Positions 44,413 to 53,971 of a stretch of 64,000 nucleotides of DNA are shown one piece after another. This DNA comes from Alphaproteobacteria bacterium. Its GTDB lineage: Bacteria; Pseudomonadota; Alphaproteobacteria; Ferrovibrionales; Ferrovibrionaceae. The number at the start of each line of letters is the position of its first letter. Within the stretch, counting starts at the first letter, position 1. The stretch lies in assembly GCA_017307375.1 (NCBI GenBank), contig JAFKFH010000020.1:89080-153079 (forward strand). Reading direction: 5' to 3'. The translations under genes were made by a program, and so were the position numbers. The notes under the pieces were generated by a model that worked only from the letters and a program-made list of their open reading frames with translations, ran no database searches and had not been told where the DNA came from.

Positions 44413-46807
44413 GCCCAGGCGGGCTTTCCTGCCGGAAGACCGTGACCGACGGCCCCGACGGCGTCTGGATGCCGGCCGCGGCGAAAGCCTTGTAGATCCG
44501 GAAGCGCAACTCGCTTTCGATCAGCGAGCGGCGGTCAACATCATCGATATAGCCGCGCGCCGAGAAGACCAGCGCGGTGTCGCCGAAATCCTCGAACAGC
44601 ACCGACGGCGCCGGATAGGCGACGATCTCGGGATGATCCCCGTAGATCGCCAGCAGGATGTCGCGCACCCGCTCGACATCGGATCCATAGGCGACGGTGA
44701 GCCGGACGTCGGCCCGGCCCTGCTTCGACCGGTGGGTCCAGTTCATCACCTGCTTGGAGATGAACTCCGAGTTCGGGATGATCAGCGAGGCGCGGCGGAA
44801 GGTCTCGACCTCGGTGGCGCGCACGCTGATCGAGCGGACCACACCCTCGGTGCTGCCGACCACGACCCAGTCGCCGACCTTGATCGGCCGCTCGATCAGG
44901 AGGATCAGGCCGGAGACGAAGTTGTTGACGATGTTCTGCAACCCGAAGCCGATACCGACCGAAAGCGCGCCGGCGATGATAGCGATGTTCGAGAGGTTGA
45001 GGCCCAAGGCGGAGAAACCGAAGATGGCGGCGAGCACGTAGCCGACATAGCCGCCACCGGAAACGATCGAGTTCTGGACGCCGAGATCGAGCCTGGTCTG
45101 CGGCAGCACGGTATCCTGCAGCCAGCGCTTGACCGCGTTGGTGGCGACCACGCACAGCACGACGACACAGATCGCGGCCAGCATGTCGACCAGCGACAGC
45201 CTGATGTCGCCGATCGAGAAGCCGAACAGGAACTGGCGCAGGCGGTCGAAGATGACCGGCCAGGGCACGCCCCAGAACAGCAGCAGCGAGACCGCGACCC
45301 AGGCAAACAGCGTGCAATCGAGCAGCCAGCCCAGCCATAGCCGGGCAATGCGCATGTCGTCGGCGAAACCGAGGTTGCGCCGCAGCGACACGAGGCCCGG
45401 GCGATCCGAAGTGGCCAAGGTGGCGATCAGGTGGCGCCCTATGTGCCGGCAGGCGTCATAGGCGAACAGGAGCGCGTAGGAACGCAGCGTCCCGCCCAGC
45501 AGGAACCGAGCGAACGGATAGTAACCGAACAGCAGCGACAGCCCGCCGACGATGATCAGGAGGCGGAGAATCCAGAGGAGGATCAGGCCGACCCGGCTGA
45601 CCGGCCGCGCCTCGCCCGAGTGGTCGCGATGCCAGAGTCTCGTGCTCGTCAGCGCGAACATGATCGAGGCGAGCGCCAGGCCGAAGAGACAGGCCAGTAC
45701 GGCCTCGAGCTCACGGTCGATCAGATATTCGCCGGCGAAGCCGTAGCTCATCCACAGCGCGAAGAACAGGAGCAGCACCAGCAGCCGGACGCGGCGGCGC
45801 AGCCGGCGGGCGGACACCGGAACCAGCGGATAGAGCCGCCAGGCCGGTCGCGACGGGGCGACGGCAAGGTCGACGAGGCCGAGATAGAGCAGCCCGAAAC
45901 TCGCCGCGTCCGCCGCGCCGGCAAACAGCGCGCCGAACAGGCCGAACACGAGACCTTGCGAGGTCGCGAGCGCCAGCGCGCCCTGCAGCACCGCGATCGG
46001 CAATACCGTCTTGGCCAGCCCGTCGACCACCGCGCCGCGATAGAGTTCGATCTTTCCCCGAGGTGTCACGACCCGCGCCCGGCCCCAGCGTCGGCGAGCC
46101 ATGCGCGCAAACAGCGCCAGCGCCACGACCAGCGCGGCAAAGGTTGCCCAGGCCGACGCCAGCGCGCCCGGCCGGCCGTGATGTTCGGCGACGGCGCGAT
46201 CGGCCCAGTCGGCGGGCGCGGCGAGCAAACGGCCGCCGAGCTCGATCATCTGAGGCCCCGCCAGGCGCCAGGTCATCGCATCGAACGGCGATGGTCCGCG
46301 ATGGCCGAGTTCCTGCGCCAGCAGTTGCTGCTGCAGCCTGTCGATTCGGTCGATCAGCGCCTGCGCCCGGGCCGAGACGAGATCGAGCTGCTTGAGCTGA
46401 TCGAGGACGCCGTTGAGGTCGGTGCTGAGCTGGCCGCGCTGGGCGGTGATCGCCATCGCCTCCGGCGTGCCGTCGGCCGGTGGCGGCCCCAGCGCCGCCA
46501 GCAAGCCCTGCTTTTCCGTCGCCAGGGCTTTCAGGCGCAGCTTCGCGCCATCGGCGGCCGCGCGCACGGCGTCGAGCGCGGTCCGCATCGACAGGAGATC
46601 GGCCGGTGTCGTCGCGCTATCGGCCAGCGCGGCCGCATAACCGTCCAGGGTCTGGAGCCAGTCGGGCAAACGTCCGGCCGACAACGCCGCGTCGGCCGGG
46701 CGTTCCATCGGTTGCGGCACGGCAGTCTGGGCGGCGAGCGGGCAGGCAATCAGCGATACCAGCAACGCATAAAGCGCCGCCCGCAACAGCCTCGTCAGTT
46801 CCCGCAT
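44405..46807 (-). CDS. Large MscS-family mechanosensitive channel (DUF3772 type)
   Basis: An 800-residue channel. A signal peptide (about 1-26) precedes a periplasmic DUF3772-like coiled region (about 45-190), then roughly ten membrane helices. The C-terminal MscS core has a pore helix of Gly/Ala type (GALSVGIGFGLQNIVNNFVSG) and the beta domain (IERPIKVGDWVVVGSTEGVV, IIPNSEFISKQVMNWTH). It should release solutes on hypo-osmotic shock. One of two large MscS homologues in the window. Confidence 0.93.
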   Translation of the reverse strand: MRELTRLLRAALYALLVSLIACPLAAQTAVPQPMERPADAALSAGRLPDWLQTLDGYAAALADSATTPADLLSMRTALDAVRAAADGAKLRLKALATEKQGLLAALGPPPADGTPEAMAITAQRGQLSTDLNGVLDQLKQLDLVSARAQALIDRIDRLQQQLLAQELGHRGPSPFDAMTWRLAGPQMIELGGRLLAAPADWADRAVAEHHGRPGALASAWATFAALVVALALFARMARRRWGRARVVTPRGKIELYRGAVVDGLAKTVLPIAVLQGALALATSQGLVFGLFGALFAGAADAASFGLLYLGLVDLAVAPSRPAWRLYPLVPVSARRLRRRVRLLVLLLFFALWMSYGFAGEYLIDRELEAVLACLFGLALASIMFALTSTRLWHRDHSGEARPVSRVGLILLWILRLLIIVGGLSLLFGYYPFARFLLGGTLRSYALLFAYDACRHIGRHLIATLATSDRPGLVSLRRNLGFADDMRIARLWLGWLLDCTLFAWVAVSLLLFWGVPWPVIFDRLRQFLFGFSIGDIRLSLVDMLAAICVVVLCVVATNAVKRWLQDTVLPQTRLDLGVQNSIVSGGGYVGYVLAAIFGFSALGLNLSNIAIIAGALSVGIGFGLQNIVNNFVSGLILLIERPIKVGDWVVVGSTEGVVRSISVRATEVETFRRASLIIPNSEFISKQVMNWTHRSKQGRADVRLTVAYGSDVERVRDILLAIYGDHPEIVAYPAPSVLFEDFGDTALVFSARGYIDDVDRRSLIESELRFRIYKAFAAAGIQTPSGPSVTVFRQESPPGPI

Positions 46808-46873
46808 GTCTCACCCGAAAGCACGTGCCCCGGGACGACTATATCCGGCTTCTGGCCAAATGGGGCAGCGTCG

Positions 46874-47680
46874 TTACGCCGCAAACGACCAGGACGAAAG
46901 CGACAGGCTGCCGTAGGAAAACGAACCATGCAGCCGGCGGCCGACCGCGCCCGGCCCGGCGGCGCCCAGCGCGACGTAGAGCGGCATCAGGTGATCGTCC
47001 TGCGGCTGGGCGCAGCGGGCGCCCGGCGCGCGGGCGCGATAATCGTCCAGCGCGGCAACGTCGCCGGCCTCGATATGGTCGGCGAGCCAGCCGTCGAAGG
47101 CGACGGCCCAGTCCGGCGGATCGGGCATCCGGTGGTGCCGGCGCAGCATCGCATCGCGCACGTTGTGCACCGCGCCGCCCGAACCGAGGATCAGCACGTT
47201 GTCGCCGGCGAGCGGCGCCAGGGCGGCTCCCAGCGCGCGGTGGTGGGCCGGGTCCAGCCGCGGCTGAATCGAAAGCGGCACGACGGGAATGTCGGCTGCG
47301 GGAAACATCAGGCTGAGCGGCACCCAGGCACCATGATCGAGGCCCTGGGCGGGATCGATGTCGGCCGGCATGCCGGCGGCGTCGATCAGCGCGGCGATGC
47401 GTTCGGCCAGGGCACGATCGCCCCGGGCGGGATAATGCCGGCTGTAGAGTTCGGCCGGGAAGCCGTAGAAATCGAAAATCATCTCCGGCGCCGCAGCGGC
47501 GCCGACCCGCGGATTGTCCGAGGTGAAGTGGGCCGAGATGCAGACGATGGCATCCGGCCGGCCGTGGGCCGCGACAAGGTCCTGGCCCAGTTGTTCCAGG
47601 AAATGCCGACCCGGGTCATCGTCGACCAGGATCGTCGGGGCGCCGTGGCTGACGAAGACCGGCGGCAGGGTGCGGGCCAT
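46874..47680 (-). CDS. LigB/DODA-type extradiol dioxygenase family protein
   Basis: A 268-residue protein of the YgiD/4,5-DOPA-dioxygenase class. Metal-site histidines by position are H12 (SHGAPT), H51 (CISAHF) and H172 (GAVHN), with H116 in LDHGAWVPL as the acid/base residue. The enzyme opens catechol-type rings with a single metal ion. Its natural substrate is unknown. It lies 67 bp downstream of the WrbA gene on the same strand. Confidence 0.92.
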   Translation of the reverse strand: MARTLPPVFVSHGAPTILVDDDPGRHFLEQLGQDLVAAHGRPDAIVCISAHFTSDNPRVGAAAAPEMIFDFYGFPAELYSRHYPARGDRALAERIAALIDAAGMPADIDPAQGLDHGAWVPLSLMFPAADIPVVPLSIQPRLDPAHHRALGAALAPLAGDNVLILGSGGAVHNVRDAMLRRHHRMPDPPDWAVAFDGWLADHIEAGDVAALDDYRARAPGARCAQPQDDHLMPLYVALGAAGPGAVGRRLHGSFSYGSLSLSSWSFAA

Positions 47681-47747
47681 CGGCAAGACCTCCGAGGCGG
47701 TCGGCCGCCACCCCGCGGGGCGGCGGCCGGGCACTGGACTGGATCGG

Positions 47748-48353
47748 TTACTTGGCGAGCTTGGCGGCGACGGTCGCGACGTGGCGGCCCTGGAAGCGTG
47801 CCAGCTCGAGCTCGTTGGCCGACGGCAGGCGGCTGCCGTCGCCGTTGGTGATGGTGGTAACGCCGTAGGGCGACCCACCGGTGATCTCGTCATTGCGCAT
47901 CTGGCCCTGCGCCGTGTAGGGCAGGCCGACGACGACCATGCCATGATGCAGCAGGGTCGGGATGAAGCCGAGAATCGTGCTTTCCTGGCCGCCGTGCTGG
48001 GTGGCCGACGCGGTGAAGACCGACCCGACCTTGCCGACCAGCTTGCCCTGGAACCACAGGCCGCCGGTCTGGTCGATGAAGTTGCGCAGCTGCGAGGCCA
48101 TGGTGCCGAAACGCGTGCCGGCGCCGAAGATGATCGCGTCGTAATTGGCCAGTTCGTTGACGTCGGTGATGACCGGCGCCTTCTGGTCGACCTTGCCATG
48201 CGCCGCGGCGAAGGCTTCGGCCGACATCAGCTCGGGCACCCGGCGGATGTCGACGGTGACGCCCGCGACTTCGCCGGCGCCGGCGGCGATCGCCTCGGCC
48301 ATCGCCTCGACATGGCCGTACATCGAATGATACAGCACCAGGACCTTGGTCAT
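47748..48353 (-). CDS. wrbA: NAD(P)H:quinone oxidoreductase, WrbA type
   Basis: A 201-residue flavodoxin-fold enzyme. The FMN phosphate loop is [15 protein letters not shown], followed by the WrbA-specific [26 protein letters not shown] and [14 protein letters not shown]. It performs two-electron quinone reduction. The ATG at 48353 has GGAG nine bases upstream; an in-frame ATG at 48365 would contain that site. It probably shares a transcript with the ring-opening dioxygenase downstream, which suggests handling of quinones and catechols. Confidence 0.95.
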   Translation of the reverse strand: MTKVLVLYHSMYGHVEAMAEAIAAGAGEVAGVTVDIRRVPELMSAEAFAAAHGKVDQKAPVITDVNELANYDAIIFGAGTRFGTMASQLRNFIDQTGGLWFQGKLVGKVGSVFTASATQHGGQESTILGFIPTLLHHGMVVVGLPYTAQGQMRNDEITGGSPYGVTTITNGDGSRLPSANELELARFQGRHVATVAAKLAK

Positions 48354-48477
48354 TTTCCGCTCCATGCGTTTGCTCTGCCGACGGCCCTTCCGGCCGCCTC
48401 GGCATCAGATGTACCGCATGCACGGGATTTAGATAATTGCGCCTTTCGGAATTCGATTGTTTCCGATTTGGCGACGA

Positions 48478-48945
48478 TCAGGGCGGTGGCAGCGGTTGCG
48501 CAATCACCGGCGCGATCGGCGCGGTGGCCGAGGGCTGGATCGCGCCCTGCTGGACCGCCGGCGGCAGCGGCGCCAGCGGCGGCGGGGGCGGATTTGGCGG
48601 CCAGGTCTTCGGATCGGTCACGGTCAGCGGCGGCGCCGACCGGTCGGCCCGGTCGTGATACGGTTCCGCCGACTGGTAGCAGTCGACCCCGCCCAGGTTG
48701 CGATAGCAGTAGCCCGGCCGCGGATTGACGCTCTCGGCCGTCGTCTTGCGTTCGCAATAGCTGGAACCGTAATACATGCCCGGCGTCGGGCAGACGGTGC
48801 CATAGTTGAAGAACGGCTGCTCGGGGTCGCGCGGGCCGCCGGCGCAGGCGGCCACGAGACCTGCCATCGCCAGGCATGCTATGCTATGGATTGCGGTGGC
48901 GCGGATCATCCGGTTTTCGGCCCCCAGGACGTACGAACGAGTCAT
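48478..48945 (-). CDS. Proline-rich lipoprotein of unknown function
   Basis: A 155-residue protein, or 143 if it starts at 48909 (MIRATA). The signal sequence ends in a lipobox LVAAC, so it is a lipoprotein. The mature part has several Cys (CPTPGMYYGSSYCERK, GYCYRNLGGVDCYQ) and a Pro-rich tail ending QPLPPP. No family is recognised. Its 5' end is only 9 bp from the divergent gene at 48955, so promoters must overlap coding sequence. Confidence 0.8.
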   Translation of the reverse strand: MTRSYVLGAENRMIRATAIHSIACLAMAGLVAACAGGPRDPEQPFFNYGTVCPTPGMYYGSSYCERKTTAESVNPRPGYCYRNLGGVDCYQSAEPYHDRADRSAPPLTVTDPKTWPPNPPPPPLAPLPPAVQQGAIQPSATAPIAPVIAQPLPPP

Positions 48946-48954
48946 AGGCGCCCC

Positions 48955-49812
48955 ATGCTTGCCAAACCGTTAAACGCATCGGCGGTCTGGGCCGTGATGC
49001 TGGCTTTGCCCAGCGCGGCGCTGGCGGCCTCCATCCTCGCCCTGCCGCAATACGGGGTGCGGGCAGTGATCCAGTCCTGGTCGGGTCCGCCGCCCAAGTT
49101 CACCGCGGCCGTCGCCCGGCCGCTGAACGAGCCGATCCGGCCGAGCCCGGTTATTCCCGAGATCATACCGGAAGTTTCGGCCGCTACACCGCCTGCCCCG
49201 GCCGTTGCCGAAGCGGCGCCTGCCCCGCCGGCCGCAGTCGAGGCGCCGCCGCAGGAACCGGCACTGGTCGAGGCGCCGATCCCGCAGGCGCGGCCCGTGC
49301 TGCGGCCGATCGCGCCGCCCGTGCGGCGCATCGCCCAGGCACCGGCAGTGCCGCGCGCCGCGGCTGCCGCACCGGCCCGGCCCGGCCCGGTCGCCCAGGC
49401 GGCCGCCCCGGCGGCCGATCCCGGCTTCGTGCTGCCGGTCGAACACCCGTCGAAGATTTCCGGGCTGGTCGTCGGACCGCAGGGTGATGGCTGGCGACTG
49501 ACGCTCGAGGCCGACGGGCCGACCTCCGCCTTCTATTCGGTGCTGCCGCTGGGCCAGCAGGTCCTGATCGCCTTGCCCCAGGCCACCTGGAACATTCCGG
49601 TTCATCACGACCTCTATGCCGGCCGGCTGATCCTGGCCGACTGGAAGAACGGGGTCCTGACCGTTACGGCGGCGGCGCCGGTCGACATCACCGGCGTCAC
49701 TACGGCGACGCCGGTCGATGCCGGTCCCTACCGCCTGATGTTCGACCTGAAGCCTGAGAACGGCATGCCCTATCGCCGCGGCGGCATCGTCGCCTGGGGA
49801 ACCAAGCCGTGA
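48955..49812 (+). CDS. Secreted protein with Pro/Ala linker and AMIN-like C-terminal domain
   Basis: A 285-residue protein. The signal peptide covers about residues 1-25 (AALAA). A Pro/Ala-rich linker of some 110 residues leads to a beta-rich domain (ISGLVVGPQGDGWRLTLEA, QQVLIALPQATWNIPVH, YRLMFDLKP). That pattern resembles AMIN-type peptidoglycan-binding domains, but the match is by eye and weak. It overlaps the next gene at the stop codon, so the two are made together, probably in the envelope. Confidence 0.75.
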   Translation: MLAKPLNASAVWAVMLALPSAALAASILALPQYGVRAVIQSWSGPPPKFTAAVARPLNEPIRPSPVIPEIIPEVSAATPPAPAVAEAAPAPPAAVEAPPQEPALVEAPIPQARPVLRPIAPPVRRIAQAPAVPRAAAAAPARPGPVAQAAAPAADPGFVLPVEHPSKISGLVVGPQGDGWRLTLEADGPTSAFYSVLPLGQQVLIALPQATWNIPVHHDLYAGRLILADWKNGVLTVTAAAPVDITGVTTATPVDAGPYRLMFDLKPENGMPYRRGGIVAWGTKP

Positions 49813-50246
49813 TGGTCGACCTGCCGATCGTCGTTGCGGCCAACGACCTCTGCGTCAATGCCTGCCTCTACAACGAGGACAAGGGTTGCCTGCCGGGCGC
49901 GCAGGCCAATGCCGACAAGTGCTTCATCGAGTCGCTGGGCAAGCGGGTGATGGAAGTCGAGACCTTCATTCGCGAGGAAGCCAAGAAGCTGCCGCCCGAG
50001 CCGCCGAAGGCCAAGAAGCCCGACAAGCCCGCCGAACCCGAGAAAAAGCCGGAGCAGACGGCCAAGGCGCCGGAACCGGCCAAGCCGGCCGAACCGCCCA
50101 AACCGGCCGAGCCCGCAAAGCCGGCCGAGACCGCCCCCGCCGCCAGCGGGGATGGTGCAACCGCGGCGATGAGCGGTGCCGACCCCGCGTCGAGCCCGTT
50201 GCCGATGAGCCTGTGGCGCAAGCCCGAGGACGCCACCGAGGAATAG
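49812..50246 (+). CDS. Cys-containing protein with Lys/Pro/Ala/Glu repeats
   Basis: A 144-residue protein. The N-terminal 55 residues hold four cysteines (CVNACLYNEDKGC, KCFIES) and a helical segment. Residues 60-115 are an extended KPAEP-type repeat, as in TonB-like linkers, and the C-terminus is acidic. There is no signal peptide. The start may be ATG 49812 (in TGATG with the preceding stop) or GTG 49809. Function unknown; its partner is the gene just upstream. Confidence 0.7.
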   Translation: MVDLPIVVAANDLCVNACLYNEDKGCLPGAQANADKCFIESLGKRVMEVETFIREEAKKLPPEPPKAKKPDKPAEPEKKPEQTAKAPEPAKPAEPPKPAEPAKPAETAPAASGDGATAAMSGADPASSPLPMSLWRKPEDATEE

Positions 50247-50254
50247 CAGCCGCG

Positions 50255-51664
50255 TCAGCCGTGGTTGTCCGGCAATTCCAGCCGGAAGGTGGTGCCGAGC
50301 GGGCCGGTGCGGGCAAGCGTCAGATCGCCGCCATGGGCGCGCAGCATTTCGCGGGCGATCGCCAGGCCGAGCCCAGAACCGCCCGGCCGGCCGCGGCCGC
50401 GGAAAGGTTCGAACAGATGGGTCCGCACCGTCTCGGGAATGCCCTGGCCGGTGTCCGCGATCTCGACCACCACGGTTCCCGCACGGACCACGGCGTCGAA
50501 ACGGATCTCGCCCTCGCCGGCGATCGCCTGTCCGGCATTGCGCGCAAGATTGAGAAAGGCCCGGAACAGCTGGTCGCGGTCGCCTTCGATCAGCAGATCC
50601 GGCGCCACGTTGTTGACCCAGCGCACCTCGGCACCGTCGGGCAGATCGACGAAGCTCTCGACCTCCTCGATCAGCCGGGCCAGCGCAAAGCGCGAGCGTT
50701 TCAACGGTGCTTCCTCGGCCCGTCCATAGGACAGGACGGTCGTGCACAGGGTGATCGCGCGGCCGATCGAATCGATCAGGCGCGGTGTCAGGCGGCGAAC
50801 GGCGGGCTCCTCCGAATCGGCCAGGCGGTCGGATACGATCTGTGCGGTCGCCAGGATGTTGCGCAGGTCGTGATTGACCTTGCTCATCGCCTCGCCCAGC
50901 GCGGCCAGCCGCGCCTGGCGGGTCATCGCCGCGCGCAATTCCTGCTGCATCGTCGCCAGCTCGGCCTCGGCCAGGCCGATCTCGTCCGAGCGGCCCGACG
51001 GCTCGATCACGCGCAAGCCATCGGCAGGCGCCTCGCGGAAACTGATCATCGCCTGGGTCAGCCGGCGCAACGGACGCACCATCATCCAATGCAGGCTGAA
51101 GAACACCGCCGTGGCGGTCAGCAGCGAGATGACGATGGAAAGCGTCAGGATGCGGCCGGAGAACGCAAACAGCTCGGCCTTCAACGGCGCCAGCGGCAGC
51201 ACGACCTCGAGCCCGACATCCGGGCCGCGCCGCGGCACGCCCCTGATCAGCACGTCGGTCTCGTCGGGCAGCACCATGGCGACGAAGACGTCGCGCATCA
51301 GGTCCCACGGCGAATCCTGGGCGATATCGTAGCTGAGCGCCACATTCTGCGGCATCCGGTCGGACAGCAGCAGCACCCGGCGGTCGGGCTGCTTCATCAT
51401 CACCGCCTGGGCGCCGGCCGCGGCCAGAAGCTTGGTCTCCAGATCCGGATCGACCATGTTTTCCGGCGCGGCAAGCAGCGCCAGACTGGCAAGATAGGCG
51501 GCATCGAGCTTTTCCAGGTACCAGGTCTGCCGGTAGCGGGCGACCGACGGCACATAGATCATCACTTCGCTCACCATCACGAAGGTGATGGTGAGCAAGA
51601 GAAGCCGGGCGGACAACGTGCGCCACGCGCGGGTCCGCGGCCGTTCGGTCGGGGTCAGCTCCAT
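50255..51664 (-). CDS. Sensor histidine kinase, orphan
   Basis: A 469-residue membrane kinase. TM1 (about 19-40), a periplasmic sensor region of about 130 residues, TM2 (about 172-195) and a HAMP-like linker precede the H box SKVNHDLRN (H265). The HATPase_c domain has NLARNAGQA, DTGQGIP and GGSGLGLAI. No response regulator is adjacent. Its start overlaps the end of the MerA-like flavoprotein gene by 10 bp, so it is the last gene of a three-gene leftward operon. Confidence 0.94.
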   Translation of the reverse strand: MELTPTERPRTRAWRTLSARLLLLTITFVMVSEVMIYVPSVARYRQTWYLEKLDAAYLASLALLAAPENMVDPDLETKLLAAAGAQAVMMKQPDRRVLLLSDRMPQNVALSYDIAQDSPWDLMRDVFVAMVLPDETDVLIRGVPRRGPDVGLEVVLPLAPLKAELFAFSGRILTLSIVISLLTATAVFFSLHWMMVRPLRRLTQAMISFREAPADGLRVIEPSGRSDEIGLAEAELATMQQELRAAMTRQARLAALGEAMSKVNHDLRNILATAQIVSDRLADSEEPAVRRLTPRLIDSIGRAITLCTTVLSYGRAEEAPLKRSRFALARLIEEVESFVDLPDGAEVRWVNNVAPDLLIEGDRDQLFRAFLNLARNAGQAIAGEGEIRFDAVVRAGTVVVEIADTGQGIPETVRTHLFEPFRGRGRPGGSGLGLAIAREMLRAHGGDLTLARTGPLGTTFRLELPDNHG

Positions 51665-53076
51665 CGCAACAGGAATCGCACCACGCGTTTTGCCCGTTCG
51701 GAGAATAACATCGGCAGAAAGAATGCGCCCGCAGCGCGTTTTCCCGCCTCGCTCCGCGTCGGATACGGCAGGACGCCGGCCGCCAGGGCGCCGAGCTTCA
51801 TGCCCCGTTCCACCGCCAGCACATAGGGTGCCAGCAGGTCTCCTGCACCGGGCCCGACGATGCCAGCCCCGAGCAGCCGGCCGCGCCGGTCGGCGATCAG
51901 TTTGACCAGCCCGTCGGGGTCGCCCTCGGCCCGGGCCCGGTCGTTCTCGCCGAAGCCCGAGCGCAGGATGCGGATCGTGCCGTGGCGGGCGCGGGCCTCA
52001 GCCTCGCCCAGCCCGACATAGGCCAGTTCCGGATCGCCGTAGGTCACGCGCGGCATCCGCTCGGGCCGATAGCGCGCCGGCAGGCGGAACAGCATGTTGC
52101 GCAGTACCACCCCGGCCTGGTGGCCGGCCACGTGGGTGAACTGCAGGCCGCCCGTGACGTCGCCCAGCGCGAAGACGCGGGGGTTGGTCGTCCGCAGGCG
52201 GTCGTCGACGGTGACGCCGCCGTCACCATGGGCGATACCGGCCGCCTCGAGGCCGAGGCCCGCCAGCGAAGGGCGGCGCCCCGCCGCCACCAGCAGGTGC
52301 GAGCCCGCGACCCGCCGGCCATCGGCCAGGTCCAGCGCGATCCCCTCGCCGACCCGGGTTGCGGCAACTACCGCCTGGCCCTCATGGAGGGTGACGCCCT
52401 CACCGCGCAGCCGGGCGAGCAGGACGGCCGCGAGTTCGGCATCCTCGCGCGCCAGGGCGCGGCCGGCGTCGATCACCGTCACCTCGGCACCCAGGCGGCG
52501 ATGGGCCTGGGCCATCTCGATGCCGATCGGTCCGGCGCCGAGGATGACGAGATGGCGCGGACAGGTGCGATTGGCCCAGATGGTCTCGCTGGTCATCCAG
52601 GGCACGGCGTCGAGACCGGGGATGCGGGGGATCGCCGGGGCGGCGCCGGTGGCGATCACGACGTATTTCGCCTCGACCCGCCAGGTGTCGTCGACCGCCA
52701 AGGTCGTTCGGCCGACGAACCGGGCCAACCCGGCCAGCACGGTGACGCCGAGCGCCCGGAAGCGGTCGGCGGTGTCGGTCGGCGCGATCGCGGCGATGGC
52801 ACGGTCGACATGCGCCATCGCTGCCGCAAAGTCGATCAGCGGCGGGCCGGCGGCAATGCCGAAACGATGGGCCTCGCGCACCGCCTGGGCACGGGCCGCG
52901 ACGGCCAGCAACGCCTTCGACGGCACGCAGCCGGTATTGAGGCAGTCGCCGCCCATCCGGCCGGCCTCGATCAGCACGGTGCGCGCCCCGAACTGCGCCG
53001 CGCCGGCCGCGACCGACAACCCGGCCGCCCCGGCGCCGATCACGCAGACATCGGCCACTATCGTCTCAACGGTCAC
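51655..53076 (-). CDS. MerA-like pyridine nucleotide-disulphide oxidoreductase
   Basis: A 473-residue flavoenzyme. FAD site GAGAAG (14-19), redox disulphide GGDCLNTGCVPSK (C45, C50), NAD(P) site LGAGPIGIEMA near 178 and VFALGDVTGG near 305. The C-terminal catalytic motif reads PYPTRSE, with Tyr where dihydrolipoamide dehydrogenase has the active His. This is as in mercuric-reductase-like members, so it is probably not a true E3. There is no HMA domain. It overlaps the VTT-protein gene by 11 bp, a pairing seen in other bacteria. Confidence 0.92.
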   Translation of the reverse strand: MTVETIVADVCVIGAGAAGLSVAAGAAQFGARTVLIEAGRMGGDCLNTGCVPSKALLAVAARAQAVREAHRFGIAAGPPLIDFAAAMAHVDRAIAAIAPTDTADRFRALGVTVLAGLARFVGRTTLAVDDTWRVEAKYVVIATGAAPAIPRIPGLDAVPWMTSETIWANRTCPRHLVILGAGPIGIEMAQAHRRLGAEVTVIDAGRALAREDAELAAVLLARLRGEGVTLHEGQAVVAATRVGEGIALDLADGRRVAGSHLLVAAGRRPSLAGLGLEAAGIAHGDGGVTVDDRLRTTNPRVFALGDVTGGLQFTHVAGHQAGVVLRNMLFRLPARYRPERMPRVTYGDPELAYVGLGEAEARARHGTIRILRSGFGENDRARAEGDPDGLVKLIADRRGRLLGAGIVGPGAGDLLAPYVLAVERGMKLGALAAGVLPYPTRSEAGKRAAGAFFLPMLFSERAKRVVRFLLRWS

Positions 53077-53755
53077 GGCGCGCCCGCCACAGACGGTAGA
53101 ACACCGGCACCAGGGCCAGCAAGGCGAGCAGCACGAAGGCCGCCATCAGATGAGGCGTCAGGATCTGGCGCAGGTTGAGGACCGGCGCATCGAGCAACAT
53201 GCCGAGGCCGCGACCGGCATAGGCATAGACGATCGCCCCGGGGACCACCCCGACAGCCGTGGTCCAGATGTAGGTGCGGATCCGCACCGAGAAGAAGGCG
53301 GGGGCGAGATTGACCAGCCAGAACGGAAAGGCGGGCACCAGCCGCAGGAACAGAAGATAGCTCGCCGCGTCACGGGCAAAACCGGCCTCGAAGCGACGCA
53401 ACCGCGGTCCCAGCCGGCCGCGCCAGCCATCGCCCAGCGCCGAGCGCGCGACGAGGAAGAGGAGCGTCGCGCCGCAGGTCGCCCCAAGGACCGAGAGACC
53501 GGCGCCGGCCCACAGCCCGAACAGGAAACCGCCCAGCAGCGACATGACGATCCCGAGCGGCAGCGACAGCGCGGTGACGCCGGCATAGGCGGCGACATAG
53601 GCAAGGCCCGCCCAGACCGGCCGGGCAGCGACCTCGGCCCTCAGCGTTTCGCGATTGGCACGGAGCCAGTCCAGCATCAGCGACTTTTCGGGGCCGAGCG
53701 TCCAGACCAGGCAGACGGCCAGGACCAGCACCGCCACCGGCCCGTAGCGCCGCAT
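53066..53755 (-). CDS. VTT-domain (TVP38/TMEM64, DedA-like) membrane protein
   Basis: About 229 residues with five to six hydrophobic segments. The VTT core LPLGIVMSLLGGFLFGLWAG and the late RLVPAFPFWLVNLAPAFFSV, with a conserved re-entrant-loop pattern, are clear. Such proteins move or scramble lipids or small solutes across the inner membrane. The start at 53755 (MRRYGP) fits the family; a longer in-frame start at 53890 adds a non-homologous polar leader. It overlaps the flavoprotein gene downstream. Confidence 0.87.
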   Translation of the reverse strand: MRRYGPVAVLVLAVCLVWTLGPEKSLMLDWLRANRETLRAEVAARPVWAGLAYVAAYAGVTALSLPLGIVMSLLGGFLFGLWAGAGLSVLGATCGATLLFLVARSALGDGWRGRLGPRLRRFEAGFARDAASYLLFLRLVPAFPFWLVNLAPAFFSVRIRTYIWTTAVGVVPGAIVYAYAGRGLGMLLDAPVLNLRQILTPHLMAAFVLLALLALVPVFYRLWRARRDR

Positions 53756-53971
53756 GGTGCCCGCCGGCCGAGATCCCCGAGCTGCCTGTCCGCCCAAAGC
53801 GCTGCCAATCCCTTCCAGCGTGTGATTGCACGCCGACACTAGCGACTGACGCCTCGGGTTGTAAGGGGCCATCACCCGAACGTGACGCAACAGTCAGATG
53901 CGAACGAATCTTGGCAAACCACCTTGTCAGGGCGTAAGGATGGAACATCGATCCAAGGAGGCCGCCCCTGC

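Noticed and set aside
45431..47851. Long rightward open frame of about 806 codons
   Set aside because: Antisense to the large MscS channel and the LigB-type gene; no recognisable domain.
49980..50160. Apparent tandem DNA repeat
   Set aside because: The repetition is a protein-level KPAEP low-complexity linker with varied codons, not an exact DNA repeat or CRISPR.
51655..53076. Dihydrolipoamide dehydrogenase (E3)
   Set aside because: The C-terminal motif has Tyr in place of the catalytic His and no 2-oxoacid dehydrogenase genes are near; a MerA-like oxidoreductase is the safer call.
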